Assembly (NCBI GenBank): GCA_038213435.1
Contig: JBBQTI010000005.1
Span: 60,862 to 124,861 of the forward strand
Direction of reading: 5' to 3'
Source: PALSA-610 sp038213435
GTDB taxonomy: Bacteria > Actinomycetota > Acidimicrobiia > IMCC26256 > PALSA-610
Length of the DNA stretch: 64,000 nt
Position 1 is the first letter of the stretch, and each line of letters starts with the position of its first letter. Positions 1 through 8,359 of the stretch are shown in pieces. Position numbers and translations under genes: made by a program. Below the pieces are notes generated by a model. The model worked only from the letters and a program-made list of their open reading frames with translations, was not told the DNA's origin and did not search any database.

Positions 1-1
1 G

Positions 2-490
2 CAGTACGCGGCGCGCACGGCTCTCGACCGCGCCACCATCAGGGCGCGCTTCGAGGCCGAGATCGGAGATGTGACCGCCAAGGTCGGTGCCGACGCCGCG
101 GTGTTCGACGACCACGACCGCATCCTGCTCGCCCGTCGCGTCGACGACGACAAATGGGGGCTGATTGCCGGCTGGGTCGACGCGAACGAGTCACCCGAGC
201 AGGCCGCCGTGCGCGAGCTCGCAGAAGAAGCCGGAGTGCAGGCACGCGTTGACCGTCTCGTCGGAGTGTTCTTCCGCGCGGCACGCGCCGGCGTGCACCC
301 GCACGGCACCGTGTCGATCGTCTACCTGTGCTCCATCACGGGCGGCCGGCCGAGGCCGCAGCCGCACGAGATCCGCGAGCTCGCCTGGCGCGCCGTCGAC
401 GACCTGCGCGGTGACGATTGGCATCACCACCACGAGCTGCTCGCGCGCGCCGCGCTCGATGCCCACTGGCGGTCGCGCGCCGGTCTGTAG
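2..490 (+). CDS. Nudix hydrolase, 5' end outside window
   Basis: Nudix-family pyrophosphohydrolase; substrates in this family are nucleoside diphosphates linked to another group, but the specific substrate cannot be read here. A complete Nudix box (G-x5-E-x7-REL-x-EE-x-GV) lies about 34-56 residues after the GTG at 71. The frame is open from base 2 and the upstream residues (QYAARTALDRATIRARFEAE) look like the helical N-terminal extension seen in many bacterial Nudix proteins, so the GTG at 71 is probably internal and the gene begins before the window. The tail is short and carries a His-rich HHHH stretch. Family call is secure; the start is not visible. Confidence 0.9.
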   Translation, partial: QYAARTALDRATIRARFEAEIGDVTAKVGADAAVFDDHDRILLARRVDDDKWGLIAGWVDANESPEQAAVRELAEEAGVQARVDRLVGVFFRAARAGVHPHGTVSIVYLCSITGGRPRPQPHEIRELAWRAVDDLRGDDWHHHHELLARAALDAHWRSRAGL

Positions 491-610
491 TGCCGCGGCG
501 GTCGGGAAGCCACTCACCCACCATCTCGCCGCTCAACTCCGTGTCGAAGATTCTTCGCGAGATTCGCCGACACGCAGCGCCGAGAACGTGCGCTGACGGA
601 GCCGCGAAGC

Positions 611-1249
611 TCAGCCGAGTGCGGGCGGCCGCGGCCGGTTGGCGCGGGGTCGCGTGATCTCGAAGAATCCGGGTTCCTGCGAGAGCACCTGGATGGCGTC
701 CCATAGCCGGAGCGCGGCTGCGCCGGTCGGGGCCGGCGCCATCACCGGCCCCTTGAAGCCGTGCGGCGGATCGGCGCGCACGACGATCGTGGGTGTCTGG
801 GTCTTCGGCCCGCCGAACGCGTAGGCGACCTGCATGGCCTCGACGATCGGGGCGTCCCACTTCTCGTCGGCGGCCGCCTCGAGGAGATCGAGATCGAGGC
901 CACACGCGGCCAGACACTCCGAGAGAAGCCCGTCGTCGCGTGCTGCACCCTCGACGAAGAACGCCCGGCCCCACTCGGTGAGGAGGGCGTCGACGGCCTC
1001 TTCGCCGGCGCGGGCCCGGGCCGCCTCGAAGATCCGGAGCATCCGGTGCGAGAGGGCGTGGGCCGTCATCGCGGTCTCCCGGTACTTCTCCGGCATTGTG
1101 GGGGCCACGCCGTAGTCGTCGCGGATCTCGAGGCAGTACGACCGCCACGTCACCTCGAGATCACGCTGCGGCGCCACGTCCTTGATCCACCGAGTTGTAA
1201 TCCACGCCCACGGGCAGCTCGGATCCACGAACACCTCGACGCCGGTCAC
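611..1249 (-). CDS. DsbA-like thioredoxin-fold protein, Rv2466c (mycothiol-dependent nitroreductase) family, CPWA variant
   Basis: About 212 residues from GTG 1249; an upstream ATG at 1306 is possible but would add unconserved residues and reach the mtfA-like start. Residues 12-19 read CPWAWITT, aligning with the CPWCWITS active site of mycobacterial Rv2466c, and the C-terminus has the family ending GPV...LWDA...FFE. Rv2466c is a mycothiol-dependent reductase. The second active-site cysteine is alanine here, so a two-cysteine dithiol mechanism looks impossible and a monothiol one would be needed. Divergent from the mtfA-like gene with about 60 bases between starts. Homology is recognised from memory of the family. 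Confidence 0.8.
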   Translation of the reverse strand: MTGVEVFVDPSCPWAWITTRWIKDVAPQRDLEVTWRSYCLEIRDDYGVAPTMPEKYRETAMTAHALSHRMLRIFEAARARAGEEAVDALLTEWGRAFFVEGAARDDGLLSECLAACGLDLDLLEAAADEKWDAPIVEAMQVAYAFGGPKTQTPTIVVRADPPHGFKGPVMAPAPTGAAALRLWDAIQVLSQEPGFFEITRPRANRPRPPALG

Positions 1250-1309
1250 GCCACGAGGGTACCCGTCGCCGCTGGTGTTCCATCGGGCGATCGTGCTCGA
1301 CTCCATCCG

Positions 1310-2050
1310 GTGCTGCACCGGCGGAAAGGACTGCCCGACGACTGGGTGGACATCGTCGAGGAACACGTCGCGGTGTGGCGCGAGCTCGACGACGATGAGC
1401 GCACGCTCCTCGAGGCGACGAGCGACTGGCTGCTCCGGCACAAGCACTGGGAGGCCGCGCAGGGATTCGCTCTCGACGACGAGATCACCGTGACACTCGC
1501 GGTGCAGGCCGCGCTGCTCGTGCTTCGCCTGAGTGTCGATGAATACCGAGAGATCAGCGCGATCATCGTGTACCCAACGGCGATGCAATCGCGCGGCGAG
1601 TACGCCGGTCCGGTGCGGGGAACCGTGACCGACGGTGTCGTGCCTGTACTCGGCGAAGCGCATGGTCGCCGGGGTCCCGTGCTGCTCGCGTGGGACGAAG
1701 CGCAGGAGGCCGCGCGGCATCCAGGGCGCGGGCAGAACGTGGTCTTTCACGAATTCGCGCACAAGCTCGACATGCTCGACAACCTCCTCGACGGCACACC
1801 ACCGCTGCAACGGCGCGGCGACTTCGACCGGTGGGTCGAGGTGTGCACCGAGGCGTACGGAGCACTACGCGACGGCATCGAGCGTCCGCCGCTCCAGCCC
1901 TACGGCGCGACCAACCCGGCTGAGTTCTTCGCCGTCGCGACCGAGGCATTCTTCGACGTGCCGGTCGCGCTCGAACAGCACGAACCGAGGCTCTACGAGG
2001 TGATGCGCGGTTTCTACAAGCAGGACCCGGCGGCGCGCACCCGCCGCTAG
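1310..2050 (+). CDS. mtfA: MtfA-like zinc-dependent peptidase
   Basis: About 246 residues, close to the usual MtfA length of 250-270. MtfA is a cytosolic gluzincin aminopeptidase; in E. coli it binds the repressor Mlc. The zinc motif HEFAH is at about residues 147-151, followed by KLDMLD, and a downstream conserved Glu region (AEFFAVATEAFFD) supplies the third ligand. The N-terminal LPDDW and the YPTAMQ segment also fit the family. The GTG at 1310 is chosen because nothing conserved lies upstream. The stop overlaps the convergent serine-hydrolase stop by four bases. Confidence 0.85.
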   Translation: MLHRRKGLPDDWVDIVEEHVAVWRELDDDERTLLEATSDWLLRHKHWEAAQGFALDDEITVTLAVQAALLVLRLSVDEYREISAIIVYPTAMQSRGEYAGPVRGTVTDGVVPVLGEAHGRRGPVLLAWDEAQEAARHPGRGQNVVFHEFAHKLDMLDNLLDGTPPLQRRGDFDRWVEVCTEAYGALRDGIERPPLQPYGATNPAEFFAVATEAFFDVPVALEQHEPRLYEVMRGFYKQDPAARTRR

Positions 2051-3051
2051 GAGGTCCCCAGTTGCTCGTCGAGCGCGCGCACGATCGGCCACGCGCCGTG
2101 TGAGGTGTTCGACAGCACGGTATAGGTGACGTGCCGCGTCGGATCGTGGGCGGTCCGGAACGAGACGCCGGCGTCGAAGCCCACCAACATCACCGTGTCG
2201 TTCGACGCGTGCAGCCAGAAGCCGAGGCCGTACCGCTTCGACTCCGTGGGGACGTCACTCCGAGGCCGAACCATCTGCGTCACCCAGGGTCCCGACACGA
2301 TGCGGCCGGCGAACAACGCTCGCCACAGCGCGTGGACGTCGAACGCGGTCGAGTAGATGCCCCCGTCGCCACTGCCCCGCACGGGGAGGTGGAACACGTT
2401 GGTCGCCAGACCGTCGGCGGCGAGGAAGCCGATAGCCGCGCGCGGGGGAAGCCGGTCGGACTGCAGGAATACCGTGTCCCGCATGCCCGCGGGCGCGCAC
2501 ACGCGCTGCTCGACGAGGTCGTGGAACGGGACCCCCGCAACCCGCTCGGCGATCAAGGCGAGCACCACATAACCGCCGTTGCAGTACGAGAACCGGGCGT
2601 CGGGCACGAACTTCTGCGGGTGCCCTTCGAGTGCACGAAGGTACTGCTCGGTCGTCCGCAGCTCGTGTACCGGAACCGGCATCACGTAGTCCTCGATCTC
2701 GTACTCGGCGTCCTCGTCGAGATAATCACCGATGCCGGAACGGTGCGCGAGTAATTGCTCGACGGTCACGTCGTCGGCGATCAACGGGAGGTCTCGTCCG
2801 AGCATCGAGCGCGCCGTGGTGGTCAGGTCGAGCAGCCCATCTTCGATCAGGGCCACGACCGTCAACGCCGTCAAGCCCTTGACGCCACTGGCAATCGCGA
2901 ACTGCGAGTCGATCGAGTTCGGGATGTCGCATGCACGATGAGCGAGGCCGTACGCGCGCTGGAACAACTCGCCACCGATGTCGACCCTCACTACCCCCGA
3001 GAACTGGGTCTCGGCCGCGATGCCGTCGAGAGAATCCGCGAAATCGTCCAC
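2047..3051 (-). CDS. Serine hydrolase, beta-lactamase/class C PBP-like
   Basis: About 334 residues from GTG 3051. Members are serine acyl-enzymes acting as esterases, D-aminopeptidases or beta-lactamases. The SxxK motif (SGVK) is at residues 55-58, after the family's QFAIAS, and the YxN motif (YCN) is at 156-158; the C-terminal GFDAG sits where HxG motifs are usual. No signal peptide is visible with this start, suggesting a cytosolic protein. The start lies 15 bases before the end of the upstream MarR gene (stop 3066), so the two overlap slightly or are closely coupled. Substrate is unknown. Confidence 0.8.
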   Translation of the reverse strand: MDDFADSLDGIAAETQFSGVVRVDIGGELFQRAYGLAHRACDIPNSIDSQFAIASGVKGLTALTVVALIEDGLLDLTTTARSMLGRDLPLIADDVTVEQLLAHRSGIGDYLDEDAEYEIEDYVMPVPVHELRTTEQYLRALEGHPQKFVPDARFSYCNGGYVVLALIAERVAGVPFHDLVEQRVCAPAGMRDTVFLQSDRLPPRAAIGFLAADGLATNVFHLPVRGSGDGGIYSTAFDVHALWRALFAGRIVSGPWVTQMVRPRSDVPTESKRYGLGFWLHASNDTVMLVGFDAGVSFRTAHDPTRHVTYTVLSNTSHGAWPIVRALDEQLGTS

Positions 3052-3065
3052 CGACGCGGCGATGT

Positions 3066-3563
3066 CTAGGCCTGCTCCGCGTCGCCGTCGCAACCGCCGG
3101 CCGCCCGTAGTTCGTCGACGTCGATCGCCGACAGCGCGGCCGCCAGCTGTGCGAGCTGGCGATCGCTGAGCCGATCGATGAAGTACTCGCGCACCCCCCG
3201 CACGTGCGTGGGCGCGGCCGTCCGGAGGGTCTTCAACCCGAGCGGCGTCAGCACCGCGTTCGAGCCCCGGCGATCGCTCGGGCACGGGCGGCGCTCGACC
3301 AGGCCGCTCTTCACGAGCCCGTCGATCCTCCGGGTCATGCCGCTCGGCGAGAGGTGCAGCCGGCCCGCGAGCTCGCTCATGCGGATGGAGTTTTCGGGCT
3401 CCTCCGAGAGGTTCACGAGCACCTCGTAGTCGCCCAGGCTCAGGCCGTGCTCGACCTCGAGCTCGTTGTCGAGCATGGCGAGAAGGCCGGTCGTGCCCTT
3501 TACGAGGCTCCGCCAGGCGAGCATCTCCGGTTCTGTCAGCCAACGCACGGCAGGTTCGGCCAT
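3066..3563 (-). CDS. MarR-family transcriptional regulator
   Basis: 165 residues. A winged helix-turn-helix occupies about residues 45-110: LGDYEVLVNL, SELAGRLHLSPSGMTRRIDGL as recognition helix region, then the wing PCPSDRRGSNAVLTPLG, typical of MarR. ATG 3563 is preferred because AGGTAGG lies at good spacing upstream; the TTG at 3608 would overlap the operator palindrome. The gene is divergent from the YceI gene, with two copies of TTGC-N4-GCAA in between. MarR/YceI pairs are common in actinobacteria, and autorepression plus control of yceI is the obvious inference. The ligand is not known. Confidence 0.88.
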   Translation of the reverse strand: MAEPAVRWLTEPEMLAWRSLVKGTTGLLAMLDNELEVEHGLSLGDYEVLVNLSEEPENSIRMSELAGRLHLSPSGMTRRIDGLVKSGLVERRPCPSDRRGSNAVLTPLGLKTLRTAAPTHVRGVREYFIDRLSDRQLAQLAAALSAIDVDELRAAGGCDGDAEQA

Positions 3564-3596
3564 CCGCAAAATCCTACCTGTCTCCGGGGAATGTTC

Positions 3597-3635
3597 TTGC
3601 GTTCGCAAGCATTGAGTATATCATTGCGTGAGCAA
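3597..3635. promoter_or_regulatory. Twin palindromic operator between marR and yceI
   Basis: Two copies of TTGC-N4-GCAA, at 3597-3608 (inside the longer palindrome CTTGCGTTCGCAAG, 3596-3609) and 3624-3635, are 27 bp apart, with an AT-rich TATATC between. They lie in the roughly 100-bp gap between the divergent marR and yceI genes. Two matching dyads at a fixed spacing are typical of a MarR dimer operator; assigning them to this MarR protein is inference. Confidence 0.65.
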
Positions 3636-3667
3636 AGATTGCGCTGACAAACACCTAGGAGCCCCCC

Positions 3668-4231
3668 ATGACCACTACGCCGTCCACCGCCCTCCGCAAC
3701 GCCCCGGCGCCCGGATCGTACGCGCTCGACCAGAGCCACTCGCACGTGTCCTTCAGCGCCCGGCATCTCATGGTCACCAAGGTCCGCGGTCGCTTCCCCG
3801 TCACCGCCGGCCACCTCGAAATCGCCGAAGACCCGACGCAGTCGTCGGTCGTCGCGACGATCGACGTTGCCGCCGTCGACAGCGGCGACCCGAAGCGCGA
3901 CGAGCACCTGCGCTCGGCCGACTTCTTCGACGCCGCGCAGTACCCCACCGTGACCTTCCGCTCGACCAGCGTCCACGACCGTGGCGACGGCGAGTTCACG
4001 CTCGAGGGCGAGCTCACCGTGCGCGACTCGACGCGTCCTGTCACCTTGCAGGGCGAGTTCCTCGGTTCGCAGGATTCGCCGTGGGGCGACACTCGAGTCG
4101 GCTTCACCGCCGAGACCGAGATCAACCGCAAGGACTGGGGGCTCTCGTGGAACGTCGCGCTCGAAACCGGCGGAGTGCTCGTGGGCGACAAGATCAAGCT
4201 CACGATCGACGCCGAGTGGGTCAAGGAGTAA
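3668..4231 (+). CDS. YceI-family protein (lipocalin-like isoprenoid/lipid binder)
   Basis: 187 residues, the usual YceI size. YceI proteins form an elongated lipocalin-like barrel that binds polyisoprenoid-like lipids. Recognisable are the opening G-x-Y-x-LD-x-xHS-x-V-x-F-x-xRHLMVTKVRGRF, the central SADFFDAAQYPTVTF, and the ending INRKDWGLSWN...GGVLVGDKIKL. No signal peptide is visible, as in the cytoplasmic actinobacterial branch. ATG 3668 follows the run AGGAGCCCCCC. Probably controlled by the divergent MarR protein through the twin operator. Confidence 0.93.
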   Translation: MTTTPSTALRNAPAPGSYALDQSHSHVSFSARHLMVTKVRGRFPVTAGHLEIAEDPTQSSVVATIDVAAVDSGDPKRDEHLRSADFFDAAQYPTVTFRSTSVHDRGDGEFTLEGELTVRDSTRPVTLQGEFLGSQDSPWGDTRVGFTAETEINRKDWGLSWNVALETGGVLVGDKIKLTIDAEWVKE

Positions 4232-4249
4232 CAGCGCAATCCCCGAGGA

Positions 4250-4283
4250 GCGCGTCGGGATCTCTGCGGAGATCTCGACGCGC
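4250..4283 (+). terminator. Strong hairpin downstream of yceI
   Basis: 15-base arms (4250-4264 and 4269-4283) pair with one G-U and a 4-base loop, beginning 19 bases after the yceI stop. A short TTCTT follows rather than a long T-tract, so termination is likely but could be imperfect. Confidence 0.6.
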
Positions 4284-4425
4284 TTCTTGCGTGTCGAACT
4301 CGAGTGATGGAACCAACTCGACGCAAACGCCGAGCCCGTGGTCCCTTTCGAATAGGTGTCCAGAAACCGAGCCACCGCCGTCCGGCACCTGACACGCGTG
4401 TCAGCCCGGACGTACCCTTGCCGGC

Positions 4426-5667
4426 ATGGCTGTCAGCCCCGCCATCCGGCTCAACTGGCGCAAGAGCGAGACGCACGGCCTCGAAGACGATCCGGAACCG
4501 CGACCGATCCGCTACACGCTGTTCTCCACCGACGATCATCTGGTCGAGCCGCCCGGCATGTTCGACGGCCGGCTCCCGGCCAAGCTGCAGGACCTCGCAC
4601 CCAAGGTCGTCGAGACCGAAGAGGGCCACGAGGTGTGGCACTTCGACGGCAAGGTGTTCTTCCAGGTCGGCCTGAACGCGGTCGTCGGGCGCAAGCGCGA
4701 GGACTGGAAGGTCGAGCCGACCCGCTTCGAAGAGATGCGACCCGGCTGCTACGACGTCGACGCGCGCGTCCGCGACATGGACATCAACGGCGTCTGGGCG
4801 TCGGTCAACTTTCCGTCGCAGATCACGGGCTTCTGCGGATCGGTCTTCTCACGGTGTAGCGATCCCGAGCTCGGCCTCGCCGTGACGCGCGCGTGGAACG
4901 ACTGGTTCCACGACGAGTGGTTCACGAAACACCCCAACCGGATCGTTCCGATGGGCATCACGTTCCTTGCCGATCCCGACGAGGGCGCCCGGGAGATCCG
5001 TCGGAACGCGGCGCGCGGGTTCACCGCGGTGACGCTGCCGGAGATGCCGCACCGCATCGGCATGGAGCCGATCTTCTCGAAGTGGTGGGACCCGATCATC
5101 GCCGCGTGCGCCGACACGGGCACGGTTGTGTGCCTGCACGTCGGGTCGACCGGCGTGGCCGACATGCCGCCGGGCGCGCCGATGGTTCCCCTGGGCGCGA
5201 CGTTGTTCGGTCAACTGTCGCTCAGCGCGTGCGCGGAGTGGCTCTGGTCGCGGTACCCGGCGGAGTATGCCGACCTGAAGATCATCATGAGCGAGGGCGG
5301 CATCGGGTGGGTCGCGATGCTGCACGACCGGCTCGAGAACATCGTCGATCGCTCGGGGTACGGCCACTACTTCCCCGGCGAGCTCCGCCCGGCCGAAGTG
5401 CTGCACCGCAACTTCTGGTTCTCGACGATCGACGACCCGTCGACGTTGAGCACCCGGCATACCGTTGGCATCGATCACATCACGTTCGAGTCCGATTACC
5501 CGCACGGCGACGGCACCTGGCCGGACACGCAGCAAGTGTTCGCCGAAGTGTTCGGTGGCCTCACGGCCGACGAGATCGCGAAGATCAGCCACGAGAACGC
5601 CGCCAAGCTCTTCCGTCATCCGCTGCCGCCTCCCGGCAACCCGCACGCGATCGGAGTCCGACAGTGA
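4426..5667 (+). CDS. Amidohydrolase-family (TIM-barrel) metalloenzyme
   Basis: 413 residues, typical for the amidohydrolase 2 / ACMSD-like group of hydrolases and decarboxylases. The N-terminal metal region reads STDDHLVEP (residues 35-42), a central metal His is in CLHVGSTG, and the C-terminal Asp is in FESDYPHGDGTWPDT, followed by KISHENAAKLF, the usual end of this group. The first motif has DDH rather than the classical HxH. First gene of a three-gene unit: its stop overlaps the next start (GTGA at 5664-5667), so translation is coupled. The substrate cannot be inferred from sequence. Confidence 0.82.
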   Translation: MAVSPAIRLNWRKSETHGLEDDPEPRPIRYTLFSTDDHLVEPPGMFDGRLPAKLQDLAPKVVETEEGHEVWHFDGKVFFQVGLNAVVGRKREDWKVEPTRFEEMRPGCYDVDARVRDMDINGVWASVNFPSQITGFCGSVFSRCSDPELGLAVTRAWNDWFHDEWFTKHPNRIVPMGITFLADPDEGAREIRRNAARGFTAVTLPEMPHRIGMEPIFSKWWDPIIAACADTGTVVCLHVGSTGVADMPPGAPMVPLGATLFGQLSLSACAEWLWSRYPAEYADLKIIMSEGGIGWVAMLHDRLENIVDRSGYGHYFPGELRPAEVLHRNFWFSTIDDPSTLSTRHTVGIDHITFESDYPHGDGTWPDTQQVFAEVFGGLTADEIAKISHENAAKLFRHPLPPPGNPHAIGVRQ

Positions 5668-6125
5668 GCGACTACGAACAATTGCTCCTCGACGCGTACA
5701 ACGGAGAGTTGTTCGGCGACGCGATCTTCTCCGAGATGGCCGCCCGCGACGACTGGCGCGACCACCGCGACACGTTGCAGACGCTCGCGAACATAGAGGC
5801 GCGTACCGCCGCCGCGCTGCGTCCCCTCGTCGACGCGGCCGGGATCGACGTCGGCGACGAGGACGAGACGCGACGCCTGGGCCGGGAGATGGGATCGGCC
5901 GGCGGGAGCTGGGACGGCTTCGTGAAGGCGTTGTTCGACGCGCTCCCCCAGTTCCTCGCGAACTTCGTGAGACTGCGCGAGCTGGCACCCGACCCGCGCG
6001 ACCCCGCGCTCGTCGCACTCGTGGCGCACGAGCAGGCGATCAGCGCGTACGCGCAGCTCGAGATCGCGGGCCACCACGACATCTCTTCACTCGTGCTGAC
6101 GCGCTACCTGGAGACCGCACCGTGA
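5664..6125 (+). CDS. Helical protein, possible ferritin-like fold, unknown function
   Basis: 153 residues, mostly predicted helix. The opening YEQLLLDAYNGELFGDAIFSEMA, the mid-protein HRDTLQTLANIEARTAAALRPL, and the C-terminal VALVAHEQAISAYAQLEIAG place E and H residues in helices in a spacing reminiscent of rubrerythrin/ferritin-like bundles, but I do not see a complete diiron set and give no function. It begins inside the amidohydrolase stop codon and ends inside the start of iolB (GTGA at 6122-6125), so all three are probably made together. Confidence 0.75.
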   Translation: MSDYEQLLLDAYNGELFGDAIFSEMAARDDWRDHRDTLQTLANIEARTAAALRPLVDAAGIDVGDEDETRRLGREMGSAGGSWDGFVKALFDALPQFLANFVRLRELAPDPRDPALVALVAHEQAISAYAQLEIAGHHDISSLVLTRYLETAP

Positions 6126-6853
6126 CCGACGCCGCGTATCGCGGCACCCACATTCACCTCGAGGTCGTGTCGCTCACGGCGGGCGAGACCCGGATCGTCG
6201 CTGCACTCCCCGGGCAGGAAGCCGCGCTCGTGCTGCTCCAGGGCGACGCGGCTTTCGACGGCGAACCCGTCAAGCGCACCTCGGTGTTCGAGCAGCGCGC
6301 GTCGGCGGCGTATCTCCCGCCGGGTTCGTCGGTCACCGTCGACGCGAGCAGCGACGTGGAGCTCGCGCTCGCGGCGACGCTCGGCTACGCGCTCGCGGCG
6401 ACCGCCGACGCGCCGACCCTCGTCCACCCGGACGACGTCGTCGTGCATCCACGGGGCAAGCCCGGCTGGCAACGCGACGTGCACAACGTGATCGCCGACC
6501 GGGTACCCGCGTGCCGTCTCCTCGTCGGCGAGACGTTCAACGAGCCCGGACAATGGTCGTCGTTCCCACCGCACAAGCACGACGGCGGCGACGGCGAGCC
6601 CGTGCTCGAGGAGGTCTATTACTACCGCTTCGACCGGCCGGACGGCTTCGGCTTCCAGGGCTTGTACGAGACTGACCGCGACGCGCGGGCCGTGTTCCTC
6701 CGCCACGGCAGCATCGTCGGCATCCCGCGCGGCTACCACCCCGTGTGCGCGGCTCCCGGCTACCGCCTCTACTACCTGTGGGCGCTGGCCGGAGAGCACC
6801 GGCAGCTTGCCATGTACGAAGACCCCGCGCACCGCTGGCTCGACGGGCGCTGA
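6122..6853 (+). CDS. iolB: 5-deoxy-glucuronate isomerase (IolB)-like bicupin
   Basis: 243 residues. IolB converts 5-deoxy-glucuronate to 5-dehydro-2-deoxy-gluconate in myo-inositol breakdown. The second cupin carries the metal site: HKHD (His151, His153), the EEVYYYRF glutamate region (about 163-164), and the GYHPV histidine (about 206); the closing YYLWALAGE also fits. It is slightly shorter than the usual 260-270 residues. No other iol gene is visible nearby, and the partners are an amidohydrolase and a helical protein, so its use here may be in a different or scattered pathway. The 3' end overlaps the convergent MFS gene by 82 bases. Confidence 0.85.
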   Translation: MTDAAYRGTHIHLEVVSLTAGETRIVAALPGQEAALVLLQGDAAFDGEPVKRTSVFEQRASAAYLPPGSSVTVDASSDVELALAATLGYALAATADAPTLVHPDDVVVHPRGKPGWQRDVHNVIADRVPACRLLVGETFNEPGQWSSFPPHKHDGGDGEPVLEEVYYYRFDRPDGFGFQGLYETDRDARAVFLRHGSIVGIPRGYHPVCAAPGYRLYYLWALAGEHRQLAMYEDPAHRWLDGR

Positions 6854-8307
6854 ACCGAAGCGGGTGCTGAGTCGCCGCCGACCGCGAGCGGCGAGCTGTC
6901 CGGCGCGCGTTGATGGCCTTCCCGCGTCGACGCCGCATCCTCGTCGCGAATCAGCAACCCGGTGAGTGCCGCGAGCACGACCAGGAGGGCGCCGACGAAG
7001 AACGTCGTGTGATATGCCGAGAGTGCGGGGCCGGCCGCGGTCTTCGCTCCCGACAACAGCACGGTCAGCAGCGCGCCGACGCCGAGGGCCGCCGCAACCT
7101 GCCGTTGCGTGGAGTAGATCGCCGAGGCCCGTCCGGTGTCCTCGGGCGTGATGTTCGCGTACGTCGCCGCCTGCAATGGCACGAACGCGAACGCCATGCA
7201 GATGCCACGACCGAACATGATCAGCCGGACCCACCAGAGGTCGGTGTGCAGCCCGACGACGGCGAGCAGCATCGTCACGGCCGCCATGCCGACCATCCCC
7301 CAGAAGATGAGGCGGCGCGGCCCGACGCGATTGTAAAGGCGACCGACGAATTGGCTCGAGATGATCACGCCGATCGCTTGCGGGAATGTGGCCAGACCCG
7401 ACTGCAGCGCGCTCAGACCGCGCAGGTCCTGCAAGAACAAGGGCAGGATGTACAAGACGCCGGCGAAGCTCCCGTACACCAGCGTGAGGACGATGTTGGC
7501 GTTTCGGAACACTCGTTCTCGATACAACCGCAACGTCAGCATCGGTGCCTCGACCCGGTTCTCGACAACTACCAAGAGTGCGAACAACAGCAGACCGACG
7601 ACGCCGGTCGAGAGCACGATCGGCGATCGCCAGCCTTTCAACGGACCTTCCGAGAGCGCGTAGAGCACGAGCGCCAATCCGGCGCCCGACAGCAAGAACC
7701 CGCCGAGGTCGAACGGGCCGGCCGTGCCCTCGCGGTGCTCGCGCAGGTAGAGCGCACCGAGGACGAAGCCGACCACCCCGACCGGCAGGTTGACATAGAA
7801 GATCCAGCGCCAGGACACGTCCGTGACGAGCCAGCCGCCGATGATGGGGCCCAGCGCGGGCGCGAGAACGGTGGGAATGATCAGTACGGTCGATGCCTTC
7901 GCGCGCTCCACGGGCGGGAACGCGCGGAACAGCATGGCGGTTCCGACCGGCGTCAGCATGCCGCCGCCCACACCCTGTAACACCCGGAACGCGACGAGCT
8001 CGTTCAGGCTGTGTGCTTGGCCGCACAGCGCGGACGCGAGCGTGAACATCGCGAGCGCGAACAGGAAGACCTTCTTGGTGCCGATCCGGTCGCCGATCCA
8101 ACCCGACGCCGGTATCCAGATCGCGAGTGAGAGGAGATAGCCGAGCACGACCCACTCGATCGAGCTGTGGGTCGCGTGGAAGTCGCGCGCGAGCGTGGGC
8201 GTGGCGACGAACACGATCGTCGTGTCCATGATGTCCATGAACATCCCGCACACGAACACGATGGCGACGAGCCACTTGTACTCGAGGCCGAAGGGCGCCC
8301 GCGCCAT
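6772..8307 (-). CDS. MFS transporter, DHA2 (EmrB/QacA) drug-efflux type
   Basis: 511 residues with about 14 hydrophobic segments, as expected of the DHA2 family of proton-driven exporters. Motif A appears as GWIGDRIGTKK between TM2 and TM3; the first helix carries MDIMDTTIVFVATPTL, which contains the D-x-T-I-V-x-VA-x-P motif of the family; motif C-like GPIIGGWL is in TM5. ATG 8307 is the first good start. The C-terminal ~27 residues after the last helix are encoded antisense to the end of iolB (6772-6853) and look unconserved. Drug or metabolite substrate unknown. Confidence 0.9.
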   Translation of the reverse strand: MARAPFGLEYKWLVAIVFVCGMFMDIMDTTIVFVATPTLARDFHATHSSIEWVVLGYLLSLAIWIPASGWIGDRIGTKKVFLFALAMFTLASALCGQAHSLNELVAFRVLQGVGGGMLTPVGTAMLFRAFPPVERAKASTVLIIPTVLAPALGPIIGGWLVTDVSWRWIFYVNLPVGVVGFVLGALYLREHREGTAGPFDLGGFLLSGAGLALVLYALSEGPLKGWRSPIVLSTGVVGLLLFALLVVVENRVEAPMLTLRLYRERVFRNANIVLTLVYGSFAGVLYILPLFLQDLRGLSALQSGLATFPQAIGVIISSQFVGRLYNRVGPRRLIFWGMVGMAAVTMLLAVVGLHTDLWWVRLIMFGRGICMAFAFVPLQAATYANITPEDTGRASAIYSTQRQVAAALGVGALLTVLLSGAKTAAGPALSAYHTTFFVGALLVVLAALTGLLIRDEDAASTREGHQRAPDSSPLAVGGDSAPASVQRPSSQRCAGSSYMASCRCSPASAHR

Positions 8308-8359
8308 GGGCGTGAGGCTACGCGCTCTGAGGACGTACCCGCACCGACGCCCGTGGCCC

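Noticed and set aside
336..1148. 270-residue minus-strand open frame
   Set aside because: Arg/Pro-rich shadow overlapping the Nudix gene and the DsbA-like gene in another frame.
1250..1810. Longer start for the DsbA-like gene
   Set aside because: The extra residues are antisense to the mtfA-like gene and unconserved.
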